This document shows positions 23,054 through 33,000 of a stretch of DNA of 64,000 bases, one piece after another (the stretch's first letter is position 1; each line of letters starts with the position of its first letter). The notes beneath the pieces are model-generated. The model searched no databases and was not told the origin of the DNA. It saw nothing but the letters and a program-made list of their open reading frames with translations. The position numbers and the translations under genes are program-made. This DNA is from Wyeomyia smithii (taxonomy: Eukaryota > Arthropoda > Insecta > Diptera > Culicidae), in the NCBI RefSeq assembly GCF_029784165.1, contig NC_073695.1:13701286-13765285 (forward strand), read 5' to 3'.

Positions 23054-23272
23054 TTCAGGTGATACGAAAAAAGTTCAAAAATAATATCAAATTGCAAGTA
23101 TTGAGAAAGAAAAAAATAGGTAGTCTTGAGAAAGACTGATGTAAGTTAACTTCCAGGTAATCTTTAAAAGACACACTGACAAAACACAAACTTTGAAGCT
23201 ATAGGCAGTCATAGACCAGTCCACAAGCAACCGAAAATACGTCTGATCTGTCGGGCAGCTCAAGACGCACTG

Positions 23273-24065
23273 ACGACAAGAAGCTTCAAAGGATGCTCGC
23301 TGCGTGCACTTGGCCGGGAGGTTGGTGCATGCGGTAAAACAGTGAAAAAGTTTTTGGAATACATGGGCATACATGTCAGGAAGCGGCAGTCCCGTCCACT
23401 GGTGCTAGTCTCGGAGCTGCAGGCAATGACGCAGCGACCGCGATGTGGCAGTGGTGATTGGCGACGAGACCTATCTAACCCTAGATGACAACGATTAGTA
23501 GGGCACTTCGTATTTTACCTCCCCTACGAAGAAAGTGAGCACCGAGGTAAAGTATATTCCACAGACCAAGTTCCCCAAGAAGGTGCGGCTGTGGTTGACA
23601 ATCAGCGAGAAAGGGATGTCAAAGTAGCTCTTCTTTTGCTCTGGGCTGGCGGTGAACGAGGAAATTTATAGTACGAAGTGCCTGCCAGAAGTTGCGTCGT
23701 TTGTCAAGAAATACCATAAGGGCGAAGACACGGTGTTCTGGCCAGATTTGGCCACCTACTCGAAGCGATCGTTGGAGGAGATTGAGCGGCTAAATATCGA
23801 TGTGGTACCGAAGTCGGCGAATCCGCCCAACGTCCTCCAGCTGCGTCCCATGGAGAATTTCTGGGCAAACTTGAAGTGCAAGATCTATTCCAACAATTTT
23901 GTTGCGAAAACGGAGGAGGAATTAATAAAAAACACAGAAAAAGCTTGAAAACATGCCTGCACGCATCTTTCGTCCGCCATGGCGAATGTTCCGGTTAACT
24001 GCCGGAAGGTCGCTCGCAGGGGCGTAGAATTTTTAAAACTTATAAACAACGCATATAATACTCAT
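23273..24065 (+). pseudogene. ITmD37E-like transposase, catalytic part (degenerate)
   Basis: This continues the piece at 18850-19004. Fragments in shifting frames are KLQRMLAACT, KKFLEYMGIHVRKRQSRPLV, SELQAMTQR, then a deletion, then GDETYLTLDDND with the first catalytic Asp, VKYIPQTKFPKKVRLWLTIS, and from 23652 NEEIYSTKCLPEVASF, VFWPDLATYSKRSLEEIERL (second Asp) and NPPNVLQLRPMENFWANLK (catalytic Glu). Asp-Glu spacing is 35 residues here; family members read DLASAHY-type sequence with spacing 37, so a 6-bp in-frame loss at about 23753 is likely. Stops elsewhere show the gene is dead. Confidence 0.8.
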
Positions 24066-24139
24066 TACCGGGGACTCCTAGGCTAAATTAAGTTTGTAGG
24101 AACCGTTTTTACCTCAACCACCGAAGATTCAATATATAA

Positions 24140-24647
24140 AAGAATTACACTTAAACACATTAGCTTCAAGAGCACGGGCCGTGGCATTCTTCTTTCTGGC
24201 TTCTTCATCTTGATCTGAATTCTCCTTCTTCTTTGTCTTCAACAATTCAATATATCAGCTATGTGAAACGCGAGCGTAATAGATTAACGACTTGGTGATA
24301 TCAATTTCGTCTTCACCACCGGCATCCTGTACTGCATCGTACACCAACCGCTGGATCAAAATCTCCTTAATAAACACGGTCAAGTTAGGACGTTTCTTGC
24401 CTAAACCAGCTATCAGATATCTACAGAAAGTATCAAGGCGTTTTTCACTACGGCGGTAGGAAGTCAGCAATGTCTCCGTCGAATGCATACTCAACAGTTG
24501 TGAGTATTCTTGGCGAAATCTGTCAACTACAGTTCCCGCGAGATTATTTTTGTGAACCATTTGCTCTAGACAAAATTCGAGCCGTTTGACAGCTACTTCC
24601 GGGGAGCTTACCGTGGTCAAGTTAGCTTCCAAGAGAATGATGAACAA
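24140..24647 (-). pseudogene. Transposon-derived protein fragment (minus strand)
   Basis: An open frame (24647-24255) reads VVDRFRQEYSQLLSMHS, RLDTFCRYLIAGLGKKRPNL and RLVYDAVQDAGGEDEIDITK. A second piece at about 24240-24140 reads DEEARKKNATARAL in another frame. The combination resembles the C-terminal region of hAT-like or related transposon proteins common in insects. The segment expected between KEILI and QRLVYD seems missing. It lies inside the CAGGGTGGCCAC-ended element, probably its own gene remnant. Confidence 0.45.
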
Positions 24648-25469
24648 AAACTAAACTGATATAAGCACTGTGAGAAGTGAGTTGAATATACTGGCAGCCG
24701 GGGTGAGATTGTGCCATCCAGCCCGTGACCTGTCAGCCATCTCTTCCGGGTCAGAAGACCAGTCTTTCTTGGTCGTTTCCGAGAAAACTTACTCAAGAAA
24801 TTTTAGTGATCGCCATGAGATAGCTGACAATCTCACCCTGGCTTGTAATATTCAGTGAAAATCCCGGTTTTTCTCCGGTTTTTCCCGGTTCCAAGCAGTT
24901 CCAGGTTTTTCCCGGTTTTCCCGGTTGGGTGGCCACCCTGGTTAAGGCTTGGTTTCTCCATTGATAAATATATTTATTCGAAAATAGGTCAATAGCAAAT
25001 AAAGGACGTTTACTCTATTTCAGTTATTTTAGGGCAAACCAACTAAAAAGTAGGTACCAGAATTGTTGGTATTAGAATCAATAAGTGGTAGATGAAAAAT
25101 GTAAGCAGTTCGACAGAAATATGGTTGCCATATTTCCATTTTTATATTGACAGCATGTATAGAGCGAATTTCCAGAAAATTGAGTGTGGAACTTCTCGGG
25201 GCAATAACCACCACATTAAACCATTGGGATGGCAGAATCGATGAATTTCAGTAAAGAATCGGTGTTACATAAGCGATAATATGAATGTTCACGTAGGATG
25301 CTTCAGTAACTGGCTGGTGATTAGTCAATGGATCAGTGACGATTAGGAGACGCGGCTCACGTAACGTCGGTTTAATCTGATTGGAAAATGCACCTTGCGT
25401 AAAGCGATCAGCAATCGGCCCGCTGTCCTAACGGACGAGATGAAATAGCAAACACTTCGCCGGAATATG

Positions 25470-25622
25470 CAATACTAAGGCATGAAACATGCTGAACGCT
25501 AACGCGACCGATCGGGTGAGATTCTCGCCGTAGGTTAATGAACAACTTTACCCATGACTGTTTAATAACTTCGGCAAAAATCTCGCCCGATCGCTCACAT
25601 TGGCGTTCAGCTTGTTTCAGGC
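25470..25622. repeat. Inverted repeat in the hAT-like shell
   Basis: TGAAACATGCTGAACGCTAA… at about 25476 pairs imperfectly with …TTGGCGTTCAGCTTGTTTCA near 25619; the arms extend through GATCGGG(T/C)GAGAT, about 40 bp each. Likely sub-terminal structure of the outer element. Confidence 0.6.
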
Positions 25623-25776
25623 CTAACTGAAGGCCAAACAAAAAATATATGAAAGAAAATATCGATAAAATATCAATATCGACATCTGATATCGATTTCA
25701 ATATCGATGCCGCTTTCAATATCGATAAAACGAATATCGATATTTTATTTTCAATATCGACAACCCTAGTGCCCGT

Positions 25777-26580
25777 CTGGACGGGACTGACTCACTTCTT
25801 TATTTCTATTCTTCGCTTAAACTATACCACTGGCGATGACCGGCAGCATAACGCGGGGTCAGCAAAGTGCTCGATCGCATGACGGTAGTACAGTCGCTTT
25901 ACGCCTACGTCGGCATATCACGCTGAACCATCGCTTGCTCGACCGAACTACACGCCACACACCGCGCAGCTATCCGAGCCATCTACCACAGCTCGTTCAA
26001 TCGCCCGTTCCGAAACTTTAAATTGAAAGAATTTAAAATTAGGACTACAAATTTTATTCGAAATTTATTGGATGGAAATGAAATTCACTGATTCGTCTCC
26101 TGGTCACCAATAATACAATTCGATGTTTAGGCGTTATTATTCAAATTCACCTGACTTTAATGATTCTACCATTCTGGAAAAACAAATTTTACGTTCGCAA
26201 AATTAATCAGGGCATGTCTTAATCTAACGAAATTTTAATAATGAGAGAATAATGCCAATCCTATTGACAAGTTGGTAACAAACTCGTTCATTCCGACTTT
26301 TGCATCAAATTCTGCTTTTGAATTGGCACTCTGTTACGCTCTGATTATCCAATCCAATGACTCGAGCCATTGGATAGCTAATCAATCGAATCCAATAGCA
26401 TGAACCCGCCCAGCGTGTGGAGCTAATAGCCACGTAGAACTTATCGATTGTTACGAAATTTGTCTCGCGTTGTCAACTACAGCATTAAGATCAAAAATTA
26501 CGTAAATCTGTTTCTTTTCACTTTACATTTTAACCTGTTTCACAATCGAAGCCATAATTGCAGTTTGAAAGTGCCAGAAA
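25777..26580. other. Intergenic, no gene seen
   Basis: Unique-looking sequence between the hAT-like element and the promoter at 26587. It may include distal regulatory DNA of the small gene that follows, but I see no recognisable site. Confidence 0.4.
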
Positions 26581-26586
26581 CGGTGA

Positions 26587-26620
26587 TATAAAGCCATTTC
26601 TTTACTTATCGAGTCTCAGT
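26587..26620 (+). promoter_or_regulatory. Core promoter: TATA box and TCAGT initiator
   Basis: TATAAAG at 26587-26593 is followed by the arthropod initiator TCAGT at 26616-26620. With A+1 at 26618 the TATA box begins at -31, the expected position. The first ATG downstream of it is at 26634, but that frame is short; the ATG at 26642 opens the secreted protein. Confidence 0.7.
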
Positions 26621-26641
26621 ACAGTCAAAGAAATGGGAAAA

Positions 26642-26943
26642 ATGGTCCAGTCGTGTCGTGTCTGGTGGAGTACAATGGTAACTATTGATATTTTTTAGTG
26701 TGAATCTAAGTTTTAATAACAGTGTTATTTTGATTCTATTAGTTACTGTTGGTGGTTATTAGCGTAATGCGACCAGGAGAATCGTTCGGCACAGCGAGGT
26801 ATGTTTCCTCGAAACCCCTGAAACGAGTTGAGATGCGAGTATTTCGAGGACCTTTCGATCCTGTTCACGGCTACGCACCGTGGGGTTATTTCGTGAAGCA
26901 ACCGGCCGATGGAGATGATTCCGAAAGTGAAAATGATTATTAA
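26642..26943 (+). CDS. Small predicted secreted protein, two exons, 78 aa
   Basis: Exon 1 (26642-26677, MVQSCRVWWSTM) ends at a GTAACT donor, a 65-bp intron follows, and exon 2 begins after CTATTAG at 26743 and ends at TAA 26943. The junction brings a positively charged start next to LLLVVISVM, giving a classic signal peptide (about residues 1-28, cleavage perhaps after ESFG). The mature part is about 50 residues: a basic stretch with KPLKR, then RGPFDPVHGYAPWGYF and an acidic tail DGDDSESENDY. No cysteine lies in the mature part. I do not recognise the family. A dibasic site before VEMRVF could be a prohormone cleavage site, so a peptide precursor is possible; a secreted effector or structural protein is equally so. 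An upstream ATG (26634) in another frame weakens the start choice slightly. An ATTAAA overlaps the stop codon. Confidence 0.62.
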
Positions 26944-27002
26944 AGAAACCAAACATTTATACATTCAACTAGTTGTATTATCTAACAGTATTAGTTATAA
27001 TA

Positions 27003-30000
27003 TCAAAACTCCCAACTTTCCAAATAGTTTGGGTACGCTACGGTGTGCATGTACGGTGACATTCGGCTTAGCAGGTTTTTAAACTCCTCATTCCTGTATT
27101 GATCGTGGTACATGTACTGGCCAACGACGGACACCAACACGACAGGAGACTCCGAAAGCACCCCACTCGTACATTCAATTTCAATGAAGAATTCAAATGG
27201 CTCCCTCGACTTAGCTTGCAAATAGTTCACATAATACACCGGTTGGTCATTCCAGGGAGTCCCGCTCGGTGGAATCTGTTCGCTGAATGTCCACGCCACC
27301 AGACGATTGCCTTTGATGGGTGAAAAATAGAATCCCATCAGGGTTGGACCTTCGATCGTGAACCGGAACAGCCTAGTCGTCGACGATAGATCCTGCCTTT
27401 GTGTTAAGTGCAAGAATACCGGTTCCGGAAAAAGGGGAGGCGTGCTCGCCTCGATCCAGTAACTGTACTCGCGCTGTCGATGGTATCGGTTGATGTACAT
27501 CGGAAAACCACAGTACAACTCTTCATCGCACTCCGAGCCAATTGGGTGGGTTTTGGTAGGATGCAGGATTCCGTCGTTAAAAAGGTTATCTGGCGTGTGA
27601 CGATCCTGTGGGTATATGAAAAAGTTTTGTCGAGAGCGTCTTAGCGTTCCGTTCTGGTGGTAGAAATTACTTTGCTGGTGCTGAAAATGGAAATATTTTT
27701 TTGGAACATAGAAATTATCAATTCACTATAGTACTTACAAAGACATAATTTCGCTGCGGAGAAATCTCTTCACGAAACGGGAAAGCAACAGGTGTGGCCA
27801 ACACTATCACCGTCGCTACAAACATCAACCCGAGCAGGGCGTAAAAGTAGTAAATTTTACCGATGAGAACGATCAACGGAAGACACATCGCCACCAGCAG
27901 CAGGGCCATCAGTGCACAGAACAGTGCCATCATGATGTCGGGGTTCGTCGCTGCATCTCCGCGGCCAGTCATCGGGATGAAAACGGCAAACACGGTAACG
28001 GTGAGCGAGCAGAAATAAACCAGCGGGATAAACTGACAGGCCAACTGCACGTAGATCCACCGGTTTAGTTTGAATTTTATGATCACATTGATGATGGTAG
28101 CCAGTGAGTGGAAAATAATGGGAAACAGGAGTATGTATGCGGAACGAACTCCACCGATTGTAAGCGTTAGCAGTAAAGCAACGTAGATGAAGCATTGTGC
28201 ATGCAGGAAGAGCAGTACACGGCCTTGTGGGTGTAGAAATGTCTGGAATTAAAAAAAAAAGATTTATAGATAAAAGCATTTAGAAAAAACACTGAGAATG
28301 TTTTGAAGAATGTTAATGATAGACAATTTAATGATAAGCTGATAGGCTTTTGAGTTTCCCATCGAACAATCGTTTTAGAGGTAAAATTTCAAGCATTGCT
28401 GCTTTCTAAAAGCGACTGGAATTCGATTCAAACTTCTACAATTTTAAGTCTTTTGTCTTTTTTATTATTTGTGATTGGATACAAATAATATGTTTTATTT
28501 ATAAGTAAAAGTTGTGAAGCATATAATGTTTCCAACTTTCGGCATAGCACATTGTTGAACGTCAATAAAACTGCCTATACTTTAAACCATGTAGTCCGAA
28601 GAGAAAACTCGTTTTCTGCAAAAGTGTTACAAAAATGTCAATGTCAATAACAAAAATGTAAGATAAAAATTCAATAAGTCAATAATGTGGAAATAACAGA
28701 TGGTTCATTCCATCTCAAGTGTGCAAAAACGTATCGACGACCTTTTCAAATTCAACTTAAAAAATAGTCTAGGAAACCAAAAAATTTATTTTTAGTGGCA
28801 CTGTTGCCAGATATGCACTTTTTATGTTTGAAAAATCATATAGCAAATTTTACACGAAAAATACTTATTGCTCGGAGTTATTATGAGAAGAATTAAAAAA
28901 AAAATGAGCGGTAGTGTTGCCAGATATGGTGTTTTACATAAAAATTCAATAGCGTTTCTCGGTACTAAATATACACTAAAGTTTTTTTTACGCGGGGATA
29001 CGTAGCGCCTAAAAAATCCGCGTAAATTCCGCAATCCGCGTAGAAAAACGCGTAAATTCCGAAATCGACGTAAAAAATTGCCTAAATTACGAAACCTGAT
29101 TGTAAAAAATACTTCATTCGCTAATAATTTCTGTTAAACTTTTTCGAAAAGGAAAAAGTAGCAGTGTTATTTTCAAATGTGAATCGAGCTGAAAATGAAG
29201 AAAAAATATAAAAAGGTTAGGCCAAATCAGTGAGTAATCAGTAATTGGATTGAGTAAACTCATCTGACACTCTAAATAAACTATTTGAAAATGAAAACAC
29301 CAATAAAACATACCGTGTCAATACGCGTTCCCCATCAAAAATCGTGTAAATTCCGAAATCCGCGTAGAAAGATCTTAAAAGCAAAGCCTTGGTGCTATAT
29401 TCCGATTCGGAACTCGGCATTCTGTTTATTATACACAAACTTCGCATCGAAGCCAACTGTTTAGTACATAGGACAATAGCGGAGCTAGCACTACGATCCT
29501 ACTGACACTAACAGTCTTTCCCGAGCCGAGACTCGAGCCTACTACAACTGGCTCGTTAGACCAGCATTATGCCACGAGACCAACTGGGAGATAGAAAGTG
29601 CAACTTTGCTGAATTCGTTTTTACGGTGTAGTTTTTTACGCTTTTGTCCTGTAGCTGTTTCTTCGCTCTTCGGACTGCACCACAACTATACTTTTTTGTC
29701 CATGAATGCACACGAAAGCAAAAGGGGGTAGTTTAAAAACCCCAACAACAAAAACAAATGTTGTCAATGGCCGTAAGAAAAAAAATGACAGCTGAGTGTA
29801 CTTTCGTTTGGTTGTTCGTTTTTAAGCTGTTTTTAAGCTCCGGGACAGTGGAGCACCGTCGCAAAAAGAAGTTCGGCATTAGCGTACACACTACAGGGTG
29901 TTCGTTAAGTTCAAATACAACTTTTCACGGGCTCGGGCTCGGCCAAGGACCGTGCGAGATCTGGGCGGCCGTGTTCGGTGAGGACGCCAGCCAAGATGGA

Positions 30001-33000
30001 CTCTTAGTTCGTCGAAAAATAAACACCCATTTTAACAAGCTCGTGTTTGTTGCTGAAATCTCCCGTCAGGATAAGAAAATAATTGACAATCAGAATTTGC
30101 CAAACCTAAATTTGAAATATCTTAAACACAGTACTGCTAGTATATTACAATGAACATCATCCAGGAAGGCCGCTGCAGTCCAGGATTTGTCCACACCATC
30201 ATGACGAAGGGCCTGAGATACAAGCCGTACAAAAAAGCAAGGCTCATAGGGTAACGGAGGCTGGACAGTGCCAAACTGACACTTTCGCGACACGCGGGTC
30301 AGGAGTTCAAGTTTTCTGATGAGAAACTCTTTGTCTTGCAACAACTACACAATGTTCAATATAATCGGTTGCAGGCGCCGATGATTGACAGAATTTTCCC
30401 GTTCTACATAAATATCCCGTGGTTCCAGAACACCGCGTCGGTGATGGTTTGGGGGCCGCATCCAGGCCTGGGATATTCCCACTAACAATGCTCCCAGCTA
30501 ATGTGTCGTAAAGGTTGTCAATAAACATTGTATTCAATACAAAACTCAGAAAAGAATATCCATTCATTTAACGCATATATAAAATATATACGAACTTATT
30601 GAACACCCTGTAGGATGCCCATCATTTGTGTATGAAAAAAGTCAAACAATTAAGAAAAAGGGGGGGGGGGTGGAGGGTAGGATGTAAAATGAAATTTTGG
30701 TTTTCGGAAACAAATTTTTGCCTTTCTCCTAGAAAGGTATAGCAATCACTGAAAAATCAATGGTATAAAAGTGCTCCAAAGGGTCGAATCTCGTATATCA
30801 ATCGACTTAGTTTGACGAGCTGAGCATTTTCTGTATGTGTGTGTGTATGTGTGTGAGTGTGTGTGTGTGTATGTGTGTATGTGTATGTAACGCTCTCCCA
30901 ATCTCACTCGATTTTCTCAGAGATGGCTGGACCGATCTTCAAAAAATTAATTGCAAATGAAAGTTCTAGTTGCCCCATAAGACCTCATTAAATTTCATTG
31001 TAATTGGATTTTTATTTTATAGGTTATGTTTGAAAATGTAAAAATCACGAAACAGCAATATCTCAGAAACCACACAACAGATTTCAATAAAATTGGTATC
31101 AAAAGAACGGGCTATTTTAAAAACCCTTAACTTTTGAATTTTATATACATTGAAAATGTGGTTCAAAAGTTATGAAACGAAACGTCTTCTGAAGACTGTT
31201 TAATTTCACTAATGTTTCTCAGAGATGGCTGGACCGATTTCCACAAAATCAGTGTCATCTGAAAGGTCTAGTTAACCCATAAGACCATATTGATTTTTTT
31301 TGCAAAGCATTTACATTACGTCAAATTTCATATTTTATACTTCTATTACAACATCATTATTTTAGAACCCAAAAAGTGAATACACGTTTATTGGATTGAA
31401 GCGTTCGAGTAAATCTATTTTTACAAATAATAAGTTTGAATGAGAACGGCTGGGTCTGACCGCTAGGTGAATTAATTTAGGTTTTTTATACATAAATGCA
31501 TAAAACGACCGGATCTGGTATCATCTGAAAAAAAAATTTATTGAGTCCGACTGCGTCAAAATCTTTGGTGTTTTTGCAGGTGAACATTTTGTAAAAGGGT
31601 TTTTGATATTCGAAATGTCCATTTTGGCTGGTACACTAGTCAAAAAAAATCTTTTTGAGCGTCTTAGTAGAATGAAATTGAATATTGAGAATAGGTTATG
31701 TTTCCGTTTGATTCTACTACCAAAAGGCACTAGTACATTCACACTCACAAGGTTCAGTCGAATTCTGGGCTCTTTAGTTGAGTTGGTGCGAAATGCGTCA
31801 CATTTGAAAAAAGTAAAAAATGTCAAAAATGTCAAATATGTCAAATATGTCAAATATGTCAAATATGTCAAAAATGTCAAATATGTCAAATATGTCAAAT
31901 ATGTCAAAAATGTCAAAAATGTCAAAAATGTCAAAAATGTCAAAAATATCAAAAATGTCAAATATGTCAAAAATGTCAAAAATGTCAAAAATGTCAAAAA
32001 TGTCAAAAATGTCAAAAATGTCAAAAATGTCAAAAATGTCAAAAATGTCAAAAATGTCAAAAATGTCAGAAATGTCAAATATGTCAAAAACGTCAAAAAT
32101 GTCAAAAATGTCAAAAATGTCAAAAATGTCAAAAATGTCAAAAATGTCAAAAATGTCAAAAATGTCAAAAATGTCAAAAATGTCAAAAATATCAAAAATA
32201 TCAAATATATCAAAAATGTCAAATATGTCAAAAATGTCAAATATGTCAAATATGTCAAATATGTCAAAAACGTCATAAATGTTAAAAATGTCAAATATGT
32301 CAAAAATATCGAAAATGTCAAATATGTAAAAGTGTCAAAAATGTCAAAAATGTCCAGAATGTCAAAAATGTCCAGAATGTCAAAAATGTCAAAAATGACA
32401 AAAATCACAAAAGTGACAAAAAAGACAAAAATGACAATAATGGCAATAATGTCAAAAATGTCAAAAATGTAAAAAATGTTGAAAATGTTGAAAATGTTAA
32501 GAAAGTCAAAAATGTTAAATAATGTCAAAAATGTTAAATAATGTCAAAAATTCAAAAAATGTCAAAATGTTCAAATATTTCAAAAATGTTAATAAGGTTT
32601 GCAAAAACTCTGTTACATTTCATTCCAAATTTCGGAACGTCTCAAGAAGACGGTTGCTCCACAGCATTTCCAACTCCTCTCTCATACCTGCCACCAGTCA
32701 GCGTCAGCACGAAAGAAATATTGTTGTCTTCTAGCCGCACAGCTGCAATATGCAACACGCATAGCGTAATAAACTGTGGCTGAGAGTCTGACACATCTTG
32801 CTATCTACTTTCATCCGACACGAGAAGAGTTTAATTTCCTTGAAATCTTCAACACGATACAACGTGTTTTTTGGTCCAGTTTCATCGTATGCCAGCACAA
32901 AATGAGATTCATAAAATCTCTTTATTTATAGCAAAACTGGAGAAATGACTTAACTTGAAAAATAGTAGGAGGTTGTATCCAAGACACGGCCACATAACTG

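Larger units (their letters stand above)
19005..23272 (-). mobile_element. Juan-like (Jockey clade) retroposon, copy 2
   Basis: A minus-strand full-length relative of copy 1: 5' end at 23272 (CAGTGCGTCTTGAGCTGCCC), A tail at 19005-19012. A 14-bp target duplication, ACGACAAGAAGCTT, flanks it (18991-19004 and 23273-23286) and lies in transposase coding sequence. Leader, ORF1, ORF2 and 3' UTR all align with copy 1 with few differences. ORF1 is open; ORF2 carries a different set of deletions from copy 1. Confidence 0.93.
18565..24940. mobile_element. CAGGGTGGCCAC-ended transposon, second level of the nest
   Basis: The left end is CAGGGTGGCCACTCAAAACT. The right end, reverse complemented, is CAGGGTGGCCACCCAACCGG, followed by many CCGGGAAAAA-type repeats. 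It is flanked by GTTAAG (18559-18564 and 24941-24946). The duplication could be 6 bp, or TTAA with one more base in each terminus; the superfamily is therefore open. A minus-strand coding remnant at 24140-24647 probably belongs to it. The interior is split by the ITmD37E-like element. Confidence 0.7.
18294..25768. mobile_element. hAT-like element, outer shell of a four-level nest
   Basis: The ends are TAGGGTTGTTGATATT (left) and AATATCGACAACCCTA (right), flanked by a perfect 8-bp duplication GTGCCCGT at 18286-18293 and 25769-25776. TAGGG-type ends and an 8-bp duplication are typical of hAT elements. Its own DNA is 18294-18564 and 24941-25768, rich in ATATCGATATT near both ends. No hAT transposase is visible in those parts, so it is probably non-autonomous. 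The remaining 6.4 kb is later insertions. Confidence 0.85.

Noticed and set aside
29490..29590. tRNA gene on the minus strand
   Set aside because: The head has tRNA-like boxes but no complete cloverleaf that I can draw, and it continues into a SINE body shared with another copy.
31521..32528. Long open frames of 335 codons (-) and 289 codons (+)
   Set aside because: They are products of the 9-bp minisatellite, whose unit is a multiple of three; composition is pure repeat with no start context or conservation.
31806..32600. Possible CRISPR array
   Set aside because: Units are contiguous 9-mers without spacers, in a eukaryotic intron.
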